From the NCBI RefSeq assembly GCF_027580225.2, contig NW_027395284.1:4195263-4259262 (forward strand): a DNA stretch of 64,000 nucleotides. The letters run 5' to 3'. The position numbers and the translations under genes are program-made. Positions 54,692 through 64,000 of this stretch are shown here, in pieces. Below the pieces are notes generated by a model. The model was not told where the DNA came from. It saw nothing but the letters and a program-made list of their open reading frames with translations, and did not search any database. Within the stretch, counting starts at the first letter, position 1, and the number at the start of each line of letters is the position of its first letter. Origin of the DNA: Misgurnus anguillicaudatus. Lineage: Eukaryota > Chordata > Actinopteri > Cypriniformes > Cobitidae.

Positions 54692-54864
54692 CAATACTGT
54701 CCGACGTGCTTTATTTAATAGTTCCGGAGTCGAGTACGTCTTAGACAACATAAATCTTGATCAAGCATCTTGGTAATTAGTATACGTATGAAAGATACAG
54801 TAAACTTGCATTAAATAATTACATTTAGTTTAAAAAATTTAGACGAAATTAGAGTGTCTGAAAA

Positions 54865-55676
54865 TAGAGGGTATGCACGTGACGTCTCCTTCGGCGAAAG
54901 TGCCTGCGGTCACTGAGTGGCAAAAGACAGAGCGGCAGAATGTCAGTGTGAAATCAGCGAAAACACGGTGAAAACGCGTCTAAATGGGCTGTTGTGAGAT
55001 AGATTGTACTAACAGATTAACAAGAATTCGTTTTACAGACTGCAAAAAAAAAAACGAAAGGAGAAGTAAATTGATCGTTCATGCCAACGTCCGCAGACCA
55101 CAGGCAAGTTACTAGGATCACTATCAAGCAGAGGTTTTACTTTCTACTTAAAAGTATTTTTTCATGTATTTGTATTTTATCAGTGTTTTTCTTTGGAAAA
55201 CATACATTCCAAAGCATATTATCATAATTTTTACTAAAAATTACATTTAATAAATACAAGTTTTTGTTTTACATTTAATATTTAAGTACATTAACGTACT
55301 TTTACCAAAGTAAAATTACACAATTTAAATTTAATTAAGTTAGGTATTAAATAAATTTTAATATGCAATATAAAAGAATACACAGTATTCTATGCTTTAG
55401 AATGTAGCGAAGTAAAATTTTTCCCAATACAAACAAACACCCTAATAAAGCACAGATGCTTGGAAAATGTAACTAATGTAACTAAGTATTGTCCACCTCT
55501 GCTATCAAGTCCAATTAAATTCAATTTAAGCTGATCATAGTCAGTTTTACTGGCATTTTCGCAGCAGTCGCTATGAAAACCAGCCATTTTGTTGAACGTT
55601 TGCCACTCAACAGGGCGAGTTCCGGCGTGGTCACGTGGAAAAGTGACGTCAACGCATATCCTCTATTCACCTTATT
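54865..55676 (+). mobile_element. P-element-like relic with THAP-domain remnant
   Basis: Ends 'aatagagggtatgc' (about 54866) and 'gcatatcctctatt' (about 55657) are inverted, with further pairing of GACGTC-containing subterminal blocks. Just inside the left end, at 54985-55110, a short frame reads GCCEIDCTNR and NERRSKLIVHANVRRPQ. This resembles the C-x3-C-TNR start and the basic helix of a fish THAP domain, lacking the middle. P-element transposases begin with THAP domains. No clear target duplication found. Confidence 0.5.
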
Positions 55677-55689
55677 CCGCCACGCCCCT

Positions 55690-55923
55690 TTTTAATTCTT
55701 CGCTCTTCCGCATTTTGTCAACCGACTTCCGCTGCTAATATGGCACAGTGCATTCGGTGGTTAGTTTGGGGGTTAGAAGATTGTTTGTAGTTCACTATAA
55801 CTTTAGCCAAATGACAAATATCGCTACTGCTGTTAATGTTTTAAATTAGGAGCACGGAGAAAACTTCATAAGACGCTCGGATAGTCTTATATCGTCCCAT
55901 CAATCGTCTCGTGGTTAGACGAT
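55690..55923 (+). promoter_or_regulatory. Possible promoter upstream of 55924
   Basis: Unique balanced-GC stretch with ETS-type 'cttccgc' sites (55706 and 55726) and a YY1-like 'aatatggca'. It precedes an ATG at 55924 with GC-rich first codons (MKRPRQ) and a possible donor 'caa|gtaacc'. Suggestive only. Confidence 0.3.
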
Positions 55924-56213
55924 ATGAAGCGGCCGCGGCAAGTAACCTATGGGACATATTACCTCGTCCTGTCAGGAGTTGATGGATCAGCATTGGAAAT
56001 TATTAAAGTACTTATACCTACCAATATTTACACAGTGATTTCGTCTTTTTTAAAGCAAATGTGCACCTTAGCCAGTCCAATAACTATTTCGTTTTTATGT
56101 GGTACCATGATAGAATTCATTTGCAAACTTGCCAACACTTATTCCTTCAAATCAGGAGACTTAAATCCTTTTAAGTGGAATCTACAAAGCTCACATATGA
56201 TTTAAGAAATTCC

Positions 56214-56530
56214 TTACAGATAATATCTGATCACACTGTAAAGGTTTATATAACTGCATGGCAGGTTACATCTGACCACATTGTAAAGGTTTAATATAAT
56301 TGCACAACATCTGATCACATTGTAAAGGTTTAATATAAATGCACAACATCTGATTACACTGTAAATGTTTAATATAACTGCACAACATCTGATCACATTG
56401 TAAAGGTTTAATGTAATTGCACAACATCTGATCACATTGTAAAGGTTTAATATAAATGCACAACATCTGATCAGACTGTAAATGTTTAATATCACTGCAT
56501 GACATCTGATCACATTGGAAGGTTTAATGT
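56214..56530. repeat. 39-bp tandem repeat, about 7-8 copies
   Basis: Unit close to 'catctgatcacattgtaaag' plus 'gtttaatataactgcacaa' (39 bp in all). Because 39 is a multiple of three, the minus strand reads as an open 13-residue repeat (IRCCAIILNLYNV). That is a consequence of the period, with no sign of a gene. Confidence 0.93.
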
Positions 56531-56580
56531 AACTTTAGAACAGGTAAAGCAAGACCACCCTGCAATAAATTAAGACACAG

Positions 56581-56790
56581 CTTTATCGGAGTCATCAGGA
56601 GCTGATCCCAAGTGTTTATCTGGAAGCTGTTGGTGTATGTACTGGTAAAGTGCTTGGCGACTGTGTAATGGATGCAATATCAACCCTCTGTAAAGCTGAC
56701 ACAAAGATGGTTGTTTCTCAGCAGAGTTATGTACATTTGTGCCAGCTCAACACATTGAAGCAGTTTCTCGGACAGGGTTTACAGGACTAG
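56581..56790 (+). CDS. Possible terminal exon, function unknown
   Basis: After 'gacacag' a 70-codon frame stays open to TAG at 56788. It includes LYRSHQELIPSVYLEAVGVC and VMDAISTLCKAD. Amino-acid use looks protein-like and the exon is phase 0, which would join MKRPRQ at 55924-55941. The acceptor's pyrimidine tract is weak and I do not recognise the protein. May be chance. Confidence 0.22.
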   Translation, partial: LYRSHQELIPSVYLEAVGVCTGKVLGDCVMDAISTLCKADTKMVVSQQSYVHLCQLNTLKQFLGQGLQD

Positions 56791-56880
56791 GATTTAATTA
56801 TATTAGGACATTTTAGTTTTTACAAACAAACCCTACAAAAAAACAAGACTGGTGCGCATCTTGTGACAAAACAATGGCAC

Positions 56881-57682
56881 TCATATATGTTGAGGTATGC
56901 CAGTAAAAGGTGTTTTTAAATTATTGTAGCTCATGCATTTTAGCCTGGGACCTGCATAAGCCCTGTCAGGGAAACCGCACCATTGTTTTCCCATATCAGA
57001 TGTAGGTTGCTTCAGGTTGAGTTGTGATTTTAAAGTGTAGTTCTGGTCAGAGACGGATGGATCCTCCCATTGTGTTTCTGCATCACAGTTTAGGAACATG
57101 TTGATTGTATCATCCATCCTCACAGTTGTCCACTGCATCACTACACATCAATGCATCTGTGAAAACAATATAACCATAAACATTTTTATGTTAGTATTAA
57201 AATAAACTTGCATCATGAGAATTAATATATAAATGGCAACCATACTTAAACAGAACAGTGTGTAAGAGAGAGATGCATTAAAAAGAGACAGTAACATTAT
57301 ACACACAACCTTTAACTTCAGTGTTAAATAATATGTCGTTTAATAGGTCATTATCAATATCTGAATGAGAAATGAACTGACATTCTAGCATCTGAAATCT
57401 CAGTAACTTGTAGGAATCACGTGGGCTACTGTAAGAATGCAATGTACTATAATATCTCGTTGTACTATCGTAAATATAAAAATATAGGTGGACAATTACC
57501 ATTCAAATAGTTGCATTTTATAAACTAACGTTACTGATCTTAAGTGTATTTGTAGAACGGACTTCACAAATCTAACTTTAGGCGAACGAGCACAAAGTTA
57601 GCTAAGATAGCTTACCTGAAACTGGCCACCTTTTCAACACCCGGCGTGGTTTAAAGTTACCGGAACATCGTAGTCGAACCAT
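56881..57682 (-). CDS. Possible two-exon small gene, unknown product (108 aa)
   Basis: Exon 1 at 57616-57682 starts ATG (MVRLRCSGNFKPRRVLKRW, basic and hydrophobic, targeting-like) and ends at a strong donor 'cag|gtaagc'. A second exon 56881-57140 after 'gtgtag' continues the frame for 86 codons to a stop, with QWTTVRMDDTINMFLNCDAE and KQWCGFPDRAYAGPRLKCM. The more obvious acceptor upstream ('tttcacag') would hit a stop within 16 codons, so the inner one is preferred. No family recognised. Upstream ETS/YY1 sites support a real transcript. Confidence 0.4.
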
Positions 57683-57870
57683 TACTTGGGATAAGGGTGT
57701 TCCTCAGTTGGCTTAAAATTGGTAAGAAAGAAACATAAAGGCGCTCGAGTGAGCTTTTTAAGCTTAACGCGTCGCCTTGAGTCACTGCCTCAGCTGCTTA
57801 TCGTCTATGCGGCCGGAAGAACGTTGACAAAATGAGCGAAATGGCGCCGCCCTTGTTGTCGTGAAAAATA
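57683..57870 (-). promoter_or_regulatory. Housekeeping-type promoter
   Basis: Contains 'ggccggaagaac' (ETS-type CCGGAAG) near 57811 and 'gaaatggcgccgcc', a YY1-type AAATGGCG core, near 57838. It is the GC-richest part of the interval and sits upstream of the exon starting at 57682. Could be bidirectional. Confidence 0.45.
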
Positions 57871-57959
57871 AGGTGAATTGCTTGTTTTCTTTCATCTGAC
57901 TTTCATCAGATTAATGGCTCCACCTAGTGTTGATATTTGTTGGTAGAATGCTTATTTAA

Positions 57960-58216
57960 AGGGATAGTTCCCTTAAAATAAAAATGTAATCATTTACTCA
58001 TTCTCATGTTGTTTTAAACGTCTGTGTTTCATTTTTCTGATGAATACAAAATAAGATATTTTGATAAATGATGGTAAGCACACCAGAAAATACAAATACT
58101 GTGGAAGTCTGTCAATTGTGTGCTTAGCATCATTTATCAAAATATCTTTTTGTGTTCAACCGAATAAAGAAACTCATAAATGAAGGCGGCAGAATTTTCA
58201 TTCTTAGGTGACTTCC
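57960..58216. mobile_element. TTAA-flanked MITE (Angel-like, 257 bp)
   Basis: Left end 'agggatagttcccttaaa' and degenerate right end 'aggtgacttcc', between TTAA at 57956-57959 and 58217-58220. Inner arms 'gatattttgataaatgatg' and 'catcatttatcaaaatatc' pair. The family recurs at 45402. Confidence 0.85.
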
Positions 58217-58349
58217 TTAAAAGTCACCATAGCCTTGAAATGATTATGCAATTTAGGAAATCCTTTGCTTTTTTATGATTTTTTTCATATTAGATAAGTG
58301 CAATTGAATCATAACATCACAGTGGTGACCAATAAAGACAAAGCTTCCA

Positions 58350-61001
58350 AATTAAAAGTATTTTTATTGTCACAAGAATAATTATACATTTTAGTAAGAA
58401 AATCAAATATAAATGTGCATATTATCGAAGCCATGTATATCAACACATACAAGCCTACCAAAGTTTGATACCATAACCAACAGTTTTAACTGACATAGAG
58501 AGTGACTTGTCCTGTTAACCATTCTCAAATTGCTGTAATGAGGAACAAAATTACAAACCTAATAACAAAGGATACAATGTGATATTTGATACTGTTAACT
58601 ACACAGTTGTTTCTCATTCTGTTTGAGATTTTTCACTATACTAACTCGAAAGGGGGCAATTGTTTTTTAAATCCTCAGTAGAAATGGCTTCTTTTAAGGT
58701 AATACTGCAAGGAATGTGTGTGAATGACTCAAATCTACAAATCTTAATTATTCTAACAAAAACTTGAAACATATTTTCCCTTATTAGTTAGGAGTTATTA
58801 CATAACACCTTCTTTTAAGTGTAATATCAACATTTAAATAGACTCTTAACACCGTAGATCAGCGATGTTTAGACCAAGCTGTATATAACTGTGTTAATAC
58901 TAATTCATATTACCTTCTTTTTAGGGTTATATGATAAATGTTATTATAGACTTCAAGGAAACTTCAGGTGGAATGTAAAATAACAAATAAGCCTAACACA
59001 GTACTTTAGACATTTGGCACAACATAATGAAACTGCCAAAATCTCTTAAAAGGAATGACATAACGGTTTATGGCTTTTAACAGGATGCAGTTTGCTGTTA
59101 TCTCCAACTCTTATTTACCTAACATTAACAAGTAGATTATGACATTTACCCTTTAACATCCAATATTCAAAACACTTTTAAAACTGAACGGCAGCAAACA
59201 AACAAATGCAGATGATGGAAGATAAGGAGACAAATTATTACACATCGATTGTTCCCACATAACTAATGAGCAAACAAGAACATTTACATAAAAAAGTATA
59301 CAACATGAAGCATAGCAATATTACCTCCAATACAGAAAGAAACTATACGTTACCTGAAATTGTTTGATTATGGAATATTGTATACGGAATATGTAGAAAA
59401 TAAGGGAGAGCATAAACAACCAAATTCCATATTGAGAAAATAAAAATGTTTCTTTTCACAAGACCCCATTCCATACAAAACTAAAATTATTTATAATATT
59501 CATCACATGAAAATATAGATTTTTCTTTATACACAGCATCTCAGTTTCCTTTGCCACAGTGTACTGCCTGTTACGTTCACTGCATGACCATTAAAGTCTA
59601 TCAATGTATAATTTCAACATTGTAGGTAAAATATTCCCTTTTCTTTCAGATGTTTTTTGGTGAAATCTATTGTTTTACCTAATGATGAGAAAAGTTACAT
59701 AAAACACATTTTAATATCGAATCACATGCACTGGGTTTATACAACAGCCTGCTTTTTTTCTCTATACATCAAGGATGCCTTAATGCAGCTTACACTGAGG
59801 GGTGTGTGCAAGGCTTATAATGTTGCTCGTGAGATGTAAATATTTGCCTAATTTAGTTCAGCCAGACTTCAGCAGTAAACAGCAAAAGCAGGCCATGCTG
59901 CATACGCTAACAGTTTACACCTAATAAAGCTGAACTTAGCCTTCGGGTATCTGACAAAACCTAAGTTCATAAAATCGGTGTCAGACACTGTCAACAAGCT
60001 ACCAATACTGAGCGTTAAAACAGCGAGGCAAAGCAGCTTGATTTTACACATAATATTGAGACTGAATTGAATTACGACTGGATTTAATGGTAAAACAGTG
60101 TTGCATTTTTGTAAATTTTAAAGATTGTAAGCTTGGCAAGCCATACAGGCTTAAAGGTGACTTTGAGTTTGGGGAACATCACAGTGATCATGCAAAAAAA
60201 AAATAAGCATTCCTTACAAACACCATTAAAATCATCACCCCACATGCTAATACATCCCTCTCTCTCTGTAAAAATATAAACCACTGTATGCTCAAAATAT
60301 ATGTTGAATAGAGCCAAGGTTTGAATGTTTAAACAGCTGCTGACGTGTGCCAGTGATGTCACTTAGTAACGGTACATTGACAAGCATTTCCTCTCTACAC
60401 AGGAAATGATGTTCTAGTCTAGTGCAATTGCCACTGATGTCAATACAACATACTGGATATGGCACACTAAGAATTAAAGCTCAACTACTTAAAAACCTCT
60501 TAAAACTGTCTTTTACACTCTTATACTTAAATCACCGTGTTATAACATAGATGAGAACAAGACACGTGAGGTGAAACAAGCCATTAAAGCTAAAACGACA
60601 CAGACACTGAACAATGATGTAGAAACTACCGTACGCGTACAGGACAACATTACACATGCGATTGAAACAGACGTGAACAAATTCAATCCAGTGTTTTGAG
60701 ATCAGTGCCTGGCTTCACATTCTAAAGCAGCCTGAGAGAGAGATTGAAAGAAAGAGAGAAAGATTGAAAGAAAGAGAGATTGCAGAATCCATAATAATAT
60801 TAAATGATTTGAACAATGCTGATTGTGTGAGATCCAGGCATGAACACAAACTACACTGGTGACTCTCTCAGAAAGATGAATCTGCATGGATCTCTGAGGG
60901 TTTCACAGCCTTGCATAGTATCTCTTATGGCGTTCTCAGATGAAGCATAAACAGACAGACAGATGAGAATGAGTATGTTGGGGGTGTCGAGGTGGACTTG
61001 G
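58350..61001 (-). other. efhd2: Probable long efhd2 3' UTR
   Basis: 2.6 kb with no supported exon between the efhd2 stop and the AATAAA at 58363. A purine-rich 'gattgaaagaaagagaga' repeat sits near 60740-60780. Assignment as UTR is inferred from the absence of other structure. Confidence 0.4.
58363..58368 (-). terminator. Probable efhd2 polyadenylation signal
   Basis: TTTATT on plus (AATAAA on minus), 2.6 kb past the efhd2 stop, with no other gene in between. Confidence 0.45.
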
Positions 61002-61133
61002 TTATTTAAAAGCTGACTTCAACTCTTTAAAAGCAGCTTGTCGTTGTTTCCGCTCCTCAGCCTGGCGCTTCTTCTCCTCCTGTTCCTGACGAATTTCTGA
61101 TTCAAACCGGCTGGATTCATTAATGGCATGCAC
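61002..61133 (-). CDS. efhd2: EFHD2 (swiprosin-1), last coding exon only
   Basis: Minus-strand exon after 'tttaaag' with 43 codons: VHAINESSRFESEIRQEQEE, then KKRQAEERKQRQAAF, then KELKSAFK and stop TAA. It matches the C-terminal coiled coil of EFHD2 (AINVSSRFEEEI, QAEEMKQRKAAFKELQSTFK) better than EFHD1, which as I recall ends in KLKANFNT. EFHD2 is a cytosolic EF-hand protein that bundles actin in a Ca2+-dependent way. The EF-hands and N-terminus lie beyond the right edge: no further exon is seen in the 2.9 kb upstream. Confidence 0.9.
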   Translation of the reverse strand: MHAINESSRFESEIRQEQEEKKRQAEERKQRQAAFKELKSAFK

Positions 61134-61225
61134 CTTTAAAAAGAACAAAATGTTTATTTTTGTGTAATGCTATATTTGTGATCAGTGGCAGTCAGTGCAG
61201 ACCAGAACCTGATGAAAACATTTAA

Positions 61226-63807
61226 AGAGCACCTATTTCATTGCTAAAAACAACGTTATTTTGTGTATTTGGTATAATGCAATGTGTTTGTGTGGTTTAT
61301 GGTTAAACACACACTGTTTCTGCATTTCTGACATTAATCTCAAGAACCTATAGAGTAGTATTACACCCTATATATCTCAGAAGAGTCTTTAGTTTAAATC
61401 AGATTTAAGAAATATTAGCTTTACTGATTCTTTCTGATAACATACAAAAAAATGAAGAAGGAGGAGTTACTACCGCGGGAGGAGCGAGTACGAGTCATGC
61501 GACACTATACAACACCGTTTAACTTATGATTCACTACATGTTCGTGTCATTTATATAATATGCACACGCCTATTTCAAACATAAGACAGAAGTCTTACTT
61601 ACTGCATGCAACTCATGACCCGGTTGGGACTTTTCAATGAAATCTAGCGTATCAAACACACGCAGAACTCCGCTGCTACCCCGGATAGACAAACTATATC
61701 CATTGTTTCCATAAGGCTGGCTTTCTTCTCCTTACATCCAAAAACACAGTCCACAGCAATTGTTGAGTTTTGAAATTAAACAAAGCTGACGCGTGATCTG
61801 ATGTTTGCAAGTTCTAGCGTCTCCCACTGAGTGACGGGTGGGCGGGGTTTTCCAGAGGAAGTGCCCATAAAAAGAAGTGATAAGTATAGAAACCCCTGAA
61901 ATGTCAGCTGGACCCATAATCGAAAAAAACCTTTCAGAAACTTGTATGAACCCTGGCAAAGTGCATTCGGCTCAGAAATACTCTGTAACACGCCCAACTG
62001 CCTTTTTTTGACACTTTGCCTACATTTAGCATGAGGAAACAACTCTATAACTGTGTTAATAAGTCAGAATGCATGAAATACCATTGAACCATACCTTTAA
62101 AAAACACATTATTTCAACATACCGTACATTTTTGTAGCTCCAGATTTCACTCTCTTCCTGAAACGCACAGATTTGAAAATCTCTGTGTCCCTGATTGGCC
62201 AGCTAATCAGTACGTTGTGATTGGCCTGAATACCTCTGACGTCAGCCGTAAATGTGATGCTCCTTACCATGTTTGAAAGATTCGGTTGCTAAAATGTCGG
62301 TCTTGTCTATATCATAAATCTCGGGAAGTAAACTGTTGCCTACAATTTTGTTTAAGTCCAAGAAAAGAAATTTAACGTTGGAGACGATAACTCGCGTCAT
62401 CATTTACTTTGGGGTTTGTACTTTTTGCATATCTTTAACATGTACTAATACTAGGGCTGTCAATAGATTAAAAAAATTAATCTAGATTAATCGCATGATT
62501 TCATGAGTTAACTGCGATTAATCGCAAATTAATCGCACATTTTTATCCATTCTAAATTTACCCTAATTTAACACTTTTCAGGATTTTAATATTCTAATCA
62601 TATATACATATATAGATGCTTTATGCAAATGTATGTTAACAACAGCCTGTTTACATTTTAAAAGAATCACCAGCCATTGTTTTGTATATGAATTTTCCTT
62701 TCAAAAAATTTTCTTTCTCCATTTTTGTTTGCTGCTGCATCATTTGTGACCTGTGCTGGCAAGTTGAGTCGGAATAAGCAAATTTAAAAAAAATAGTTGT
62801 TCATATTTTGACGTTCTCTATTAAAACATAGAACAATGCATGATTTGTTGAAATATAACAAAATATGACAGAACTACACGTGTTTGAAGTTGAAAGAGTC
62901 AAATTACCACAAGCATTTCCACATCCATACATTATATTACCACATCAATACCTTAAAATCACTGGTAAAACTAATAGATTTAGCACACACAAAGCAAAAA
63001 CATCATCAATGTATGTTCAACTTTTTTTCCTTTTGTTTGATTGACATTGAGACAGACTGCTTAAAATCTAAGTGATCTAATATAATGTTACACATCAGAT
63101 AGTTTTACCCAACAGTTAACCAAACATTTACTTAAAACATAACAGATTATAGAGCCTACCTGCGTGAATTCTTATCAAAACAGATATTTGTAAAACTGTA
63201 ATTTTGTGTAGATGTCTATATATCCGGGTCGCGCACTCGCGCGTCTGTGTGCACGCGCTTCAGATATCAGTCAGTCAGCGTGAGGGGATCGCTTTTGAGT
63301 CTTGTCGCTCTTAATAACTCTTTAACATTAATCAGGTACCGAACTTTATCTCTCTTAATGACTCTTTTAACATCAAGCAAGTCCTGCAGTCTATTTTCTA
63401 AGTCATGCATAAAAGCGAAACCAAAATGAATTGAGACGCATCTTTGTACAGTATTAGATTAAGCATTAGGAGGACGGTAACGTTACACCTCTCAGACGTA
63501 TAAATAAAGATCATATCAGATGTCCAACGAGCATTTAGAGCATTGGATTTGGTAGACGATTTGCTTAATGTTCTTATTTCTATGAAAACCTTTTACTCAT
63601 TTAGAGAGAGTCACATTTGTCTGCGTCTCTGTTCATTCAACTATGGGCTGGACCAAGGGTCAAACAGAAATTGCGCGTTGCGTTAATCTCTGTTAATAAA
63701 ATTAGTGGCGTTAAAATGAATTTGCGTTAACGCGTTATTAACGCGTTAATTTTGACAGCCCTAACTAATACACAATTTTAAAATGTGAATCGGACAATAG
63801 GTGCTCT
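61226..63807. mobile_element. TTAA-flanked element (2.6 kb) in efhd2 intron, interrupted by hAT
   Basis: Ends 'agagcacctatttc' and 'acaataggtgctct' are inverted, between TTAA at 61222-61225 and 63808-63811. The hAT at 62452-63763 lies inside. The same terminus occurs at 2693 as a truncated copy. No transposase found. Confidence 0.85.
62452..63763. mobile_element. hAT-type element (1312 bp)
   Basis: Ends 'tagggctgtcaa' and 'ttgacagcccta' with perfect 8-bp duplication 'actaatac' at 62444-62451 and 63764-63771. Subterminal ATTAATC/CGCGTTAA blocks on each side. No intact transposase frame, so non-autonomous. Confidence 0.95.
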
Positions 63808-64000
63808 TTAAAACAATGCCCTGTAAGCATTTGTCTGGACAGGAAACTAAAATGATTGTTAAATCAAAATATTTCTGAGGTGTCCTGAGACTAAATTGAG
63901 ATCTAACGATTTTAATCGCTATCTAGTGATATGTAAAAATAATTGCTATTTAGTTACATTGGTAGAAAAGGAAAAAAATTAGTAAAAATAAGAGGAATGG

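Noticed and set aside
56214..56513. Minus-strand 99-codon Cys/Leu-rich frame
   Set aside because: It is the 39-bp tandem repeat read in phase. No promoter or splice evidence.
57120..57160. Alternative acceptor 'tttcacag' for the minus-strand small gene
   Set aside because: Joining it to exon 1 gives a stop within 16 codons. The inner 'gtgtag' acceptor keeps the 86-codon frame open.

Overview
This is a teleost fish nuclear DNA window, most likely cyprinid-like (zebrafish/carp relatives). The vertebrate-specific genes have short exons and GT-AG introns. Long (TG)n microsatellites and dense DNA transposons are typical of fish: Tc1, hAT, TTAA-flanked foldback elements and a P-element-like relic, together with a 3'-anchored L2/CR1-type LINE. 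Species cannot be fixed from the sequence alone.

Layout. (1) 1-33730: no protein-coding exon recognised. It looks like a gene desert with a long TG microsatellite (about 260-440), two minisatellites (about 7185-7575 and 8766-9870), several foldback transposons, a LINE tail, a Tc1 fragment, and about ten GC-richer unique islands that look like candidate conserved non-coding elements. (2) 33731-34230: a run of exactly 500 N, i.e. a fixed-size scaffold gap. (3) 34757-48694, + strand: 26 consecutive exons of the 3' half of cacna1s (CaV1.1, skeletal-muscle L-type calcium channel alpha-1S). They run from repeat III S2 to the stop codon and join in frame to 971 residues. Repeats I and II and the start of III are absent. 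(4) 51069-53692, - strand: complete five-exon taf10 (TFIID/SAGA subunit), convergent with cacna1s. (5) 53912-55676: a hAT element with perfect 8-bp target duplication, then a P-element-like relic. (6) 55900-57860: a poorly understood interval with a 39-bp tandem repeat, a possible + strand open exon and a possible two-exon - strand gene. (7) 58363-61133, - strand: last coding exon and long 3' UTR of efhd2 (swiprosin-1). The gene's upstream intron runs off the window and holds a 2.6-kb foldback element interrupted by a 1.3-kb hAT element.

The genes do not form a pathway. CaV1.1 is the voltage sensor of excitation-contraction coupling, TAF10 is a general transcription factor subunit and EFHD2 is a calcium-binding actin regulator. 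The most informative points are: an arginine directly after the repeat IV selectivity-filter glutamate of CaV1.1 (relevant to the known loss of Ca2+ conduction in teleost CaV1.1); an extra 27-nt microexon in the IVS3-S4 linker; a four-element transposon nest in the adjoining intron; and the missing 5' half of the gene at an assembly gap.
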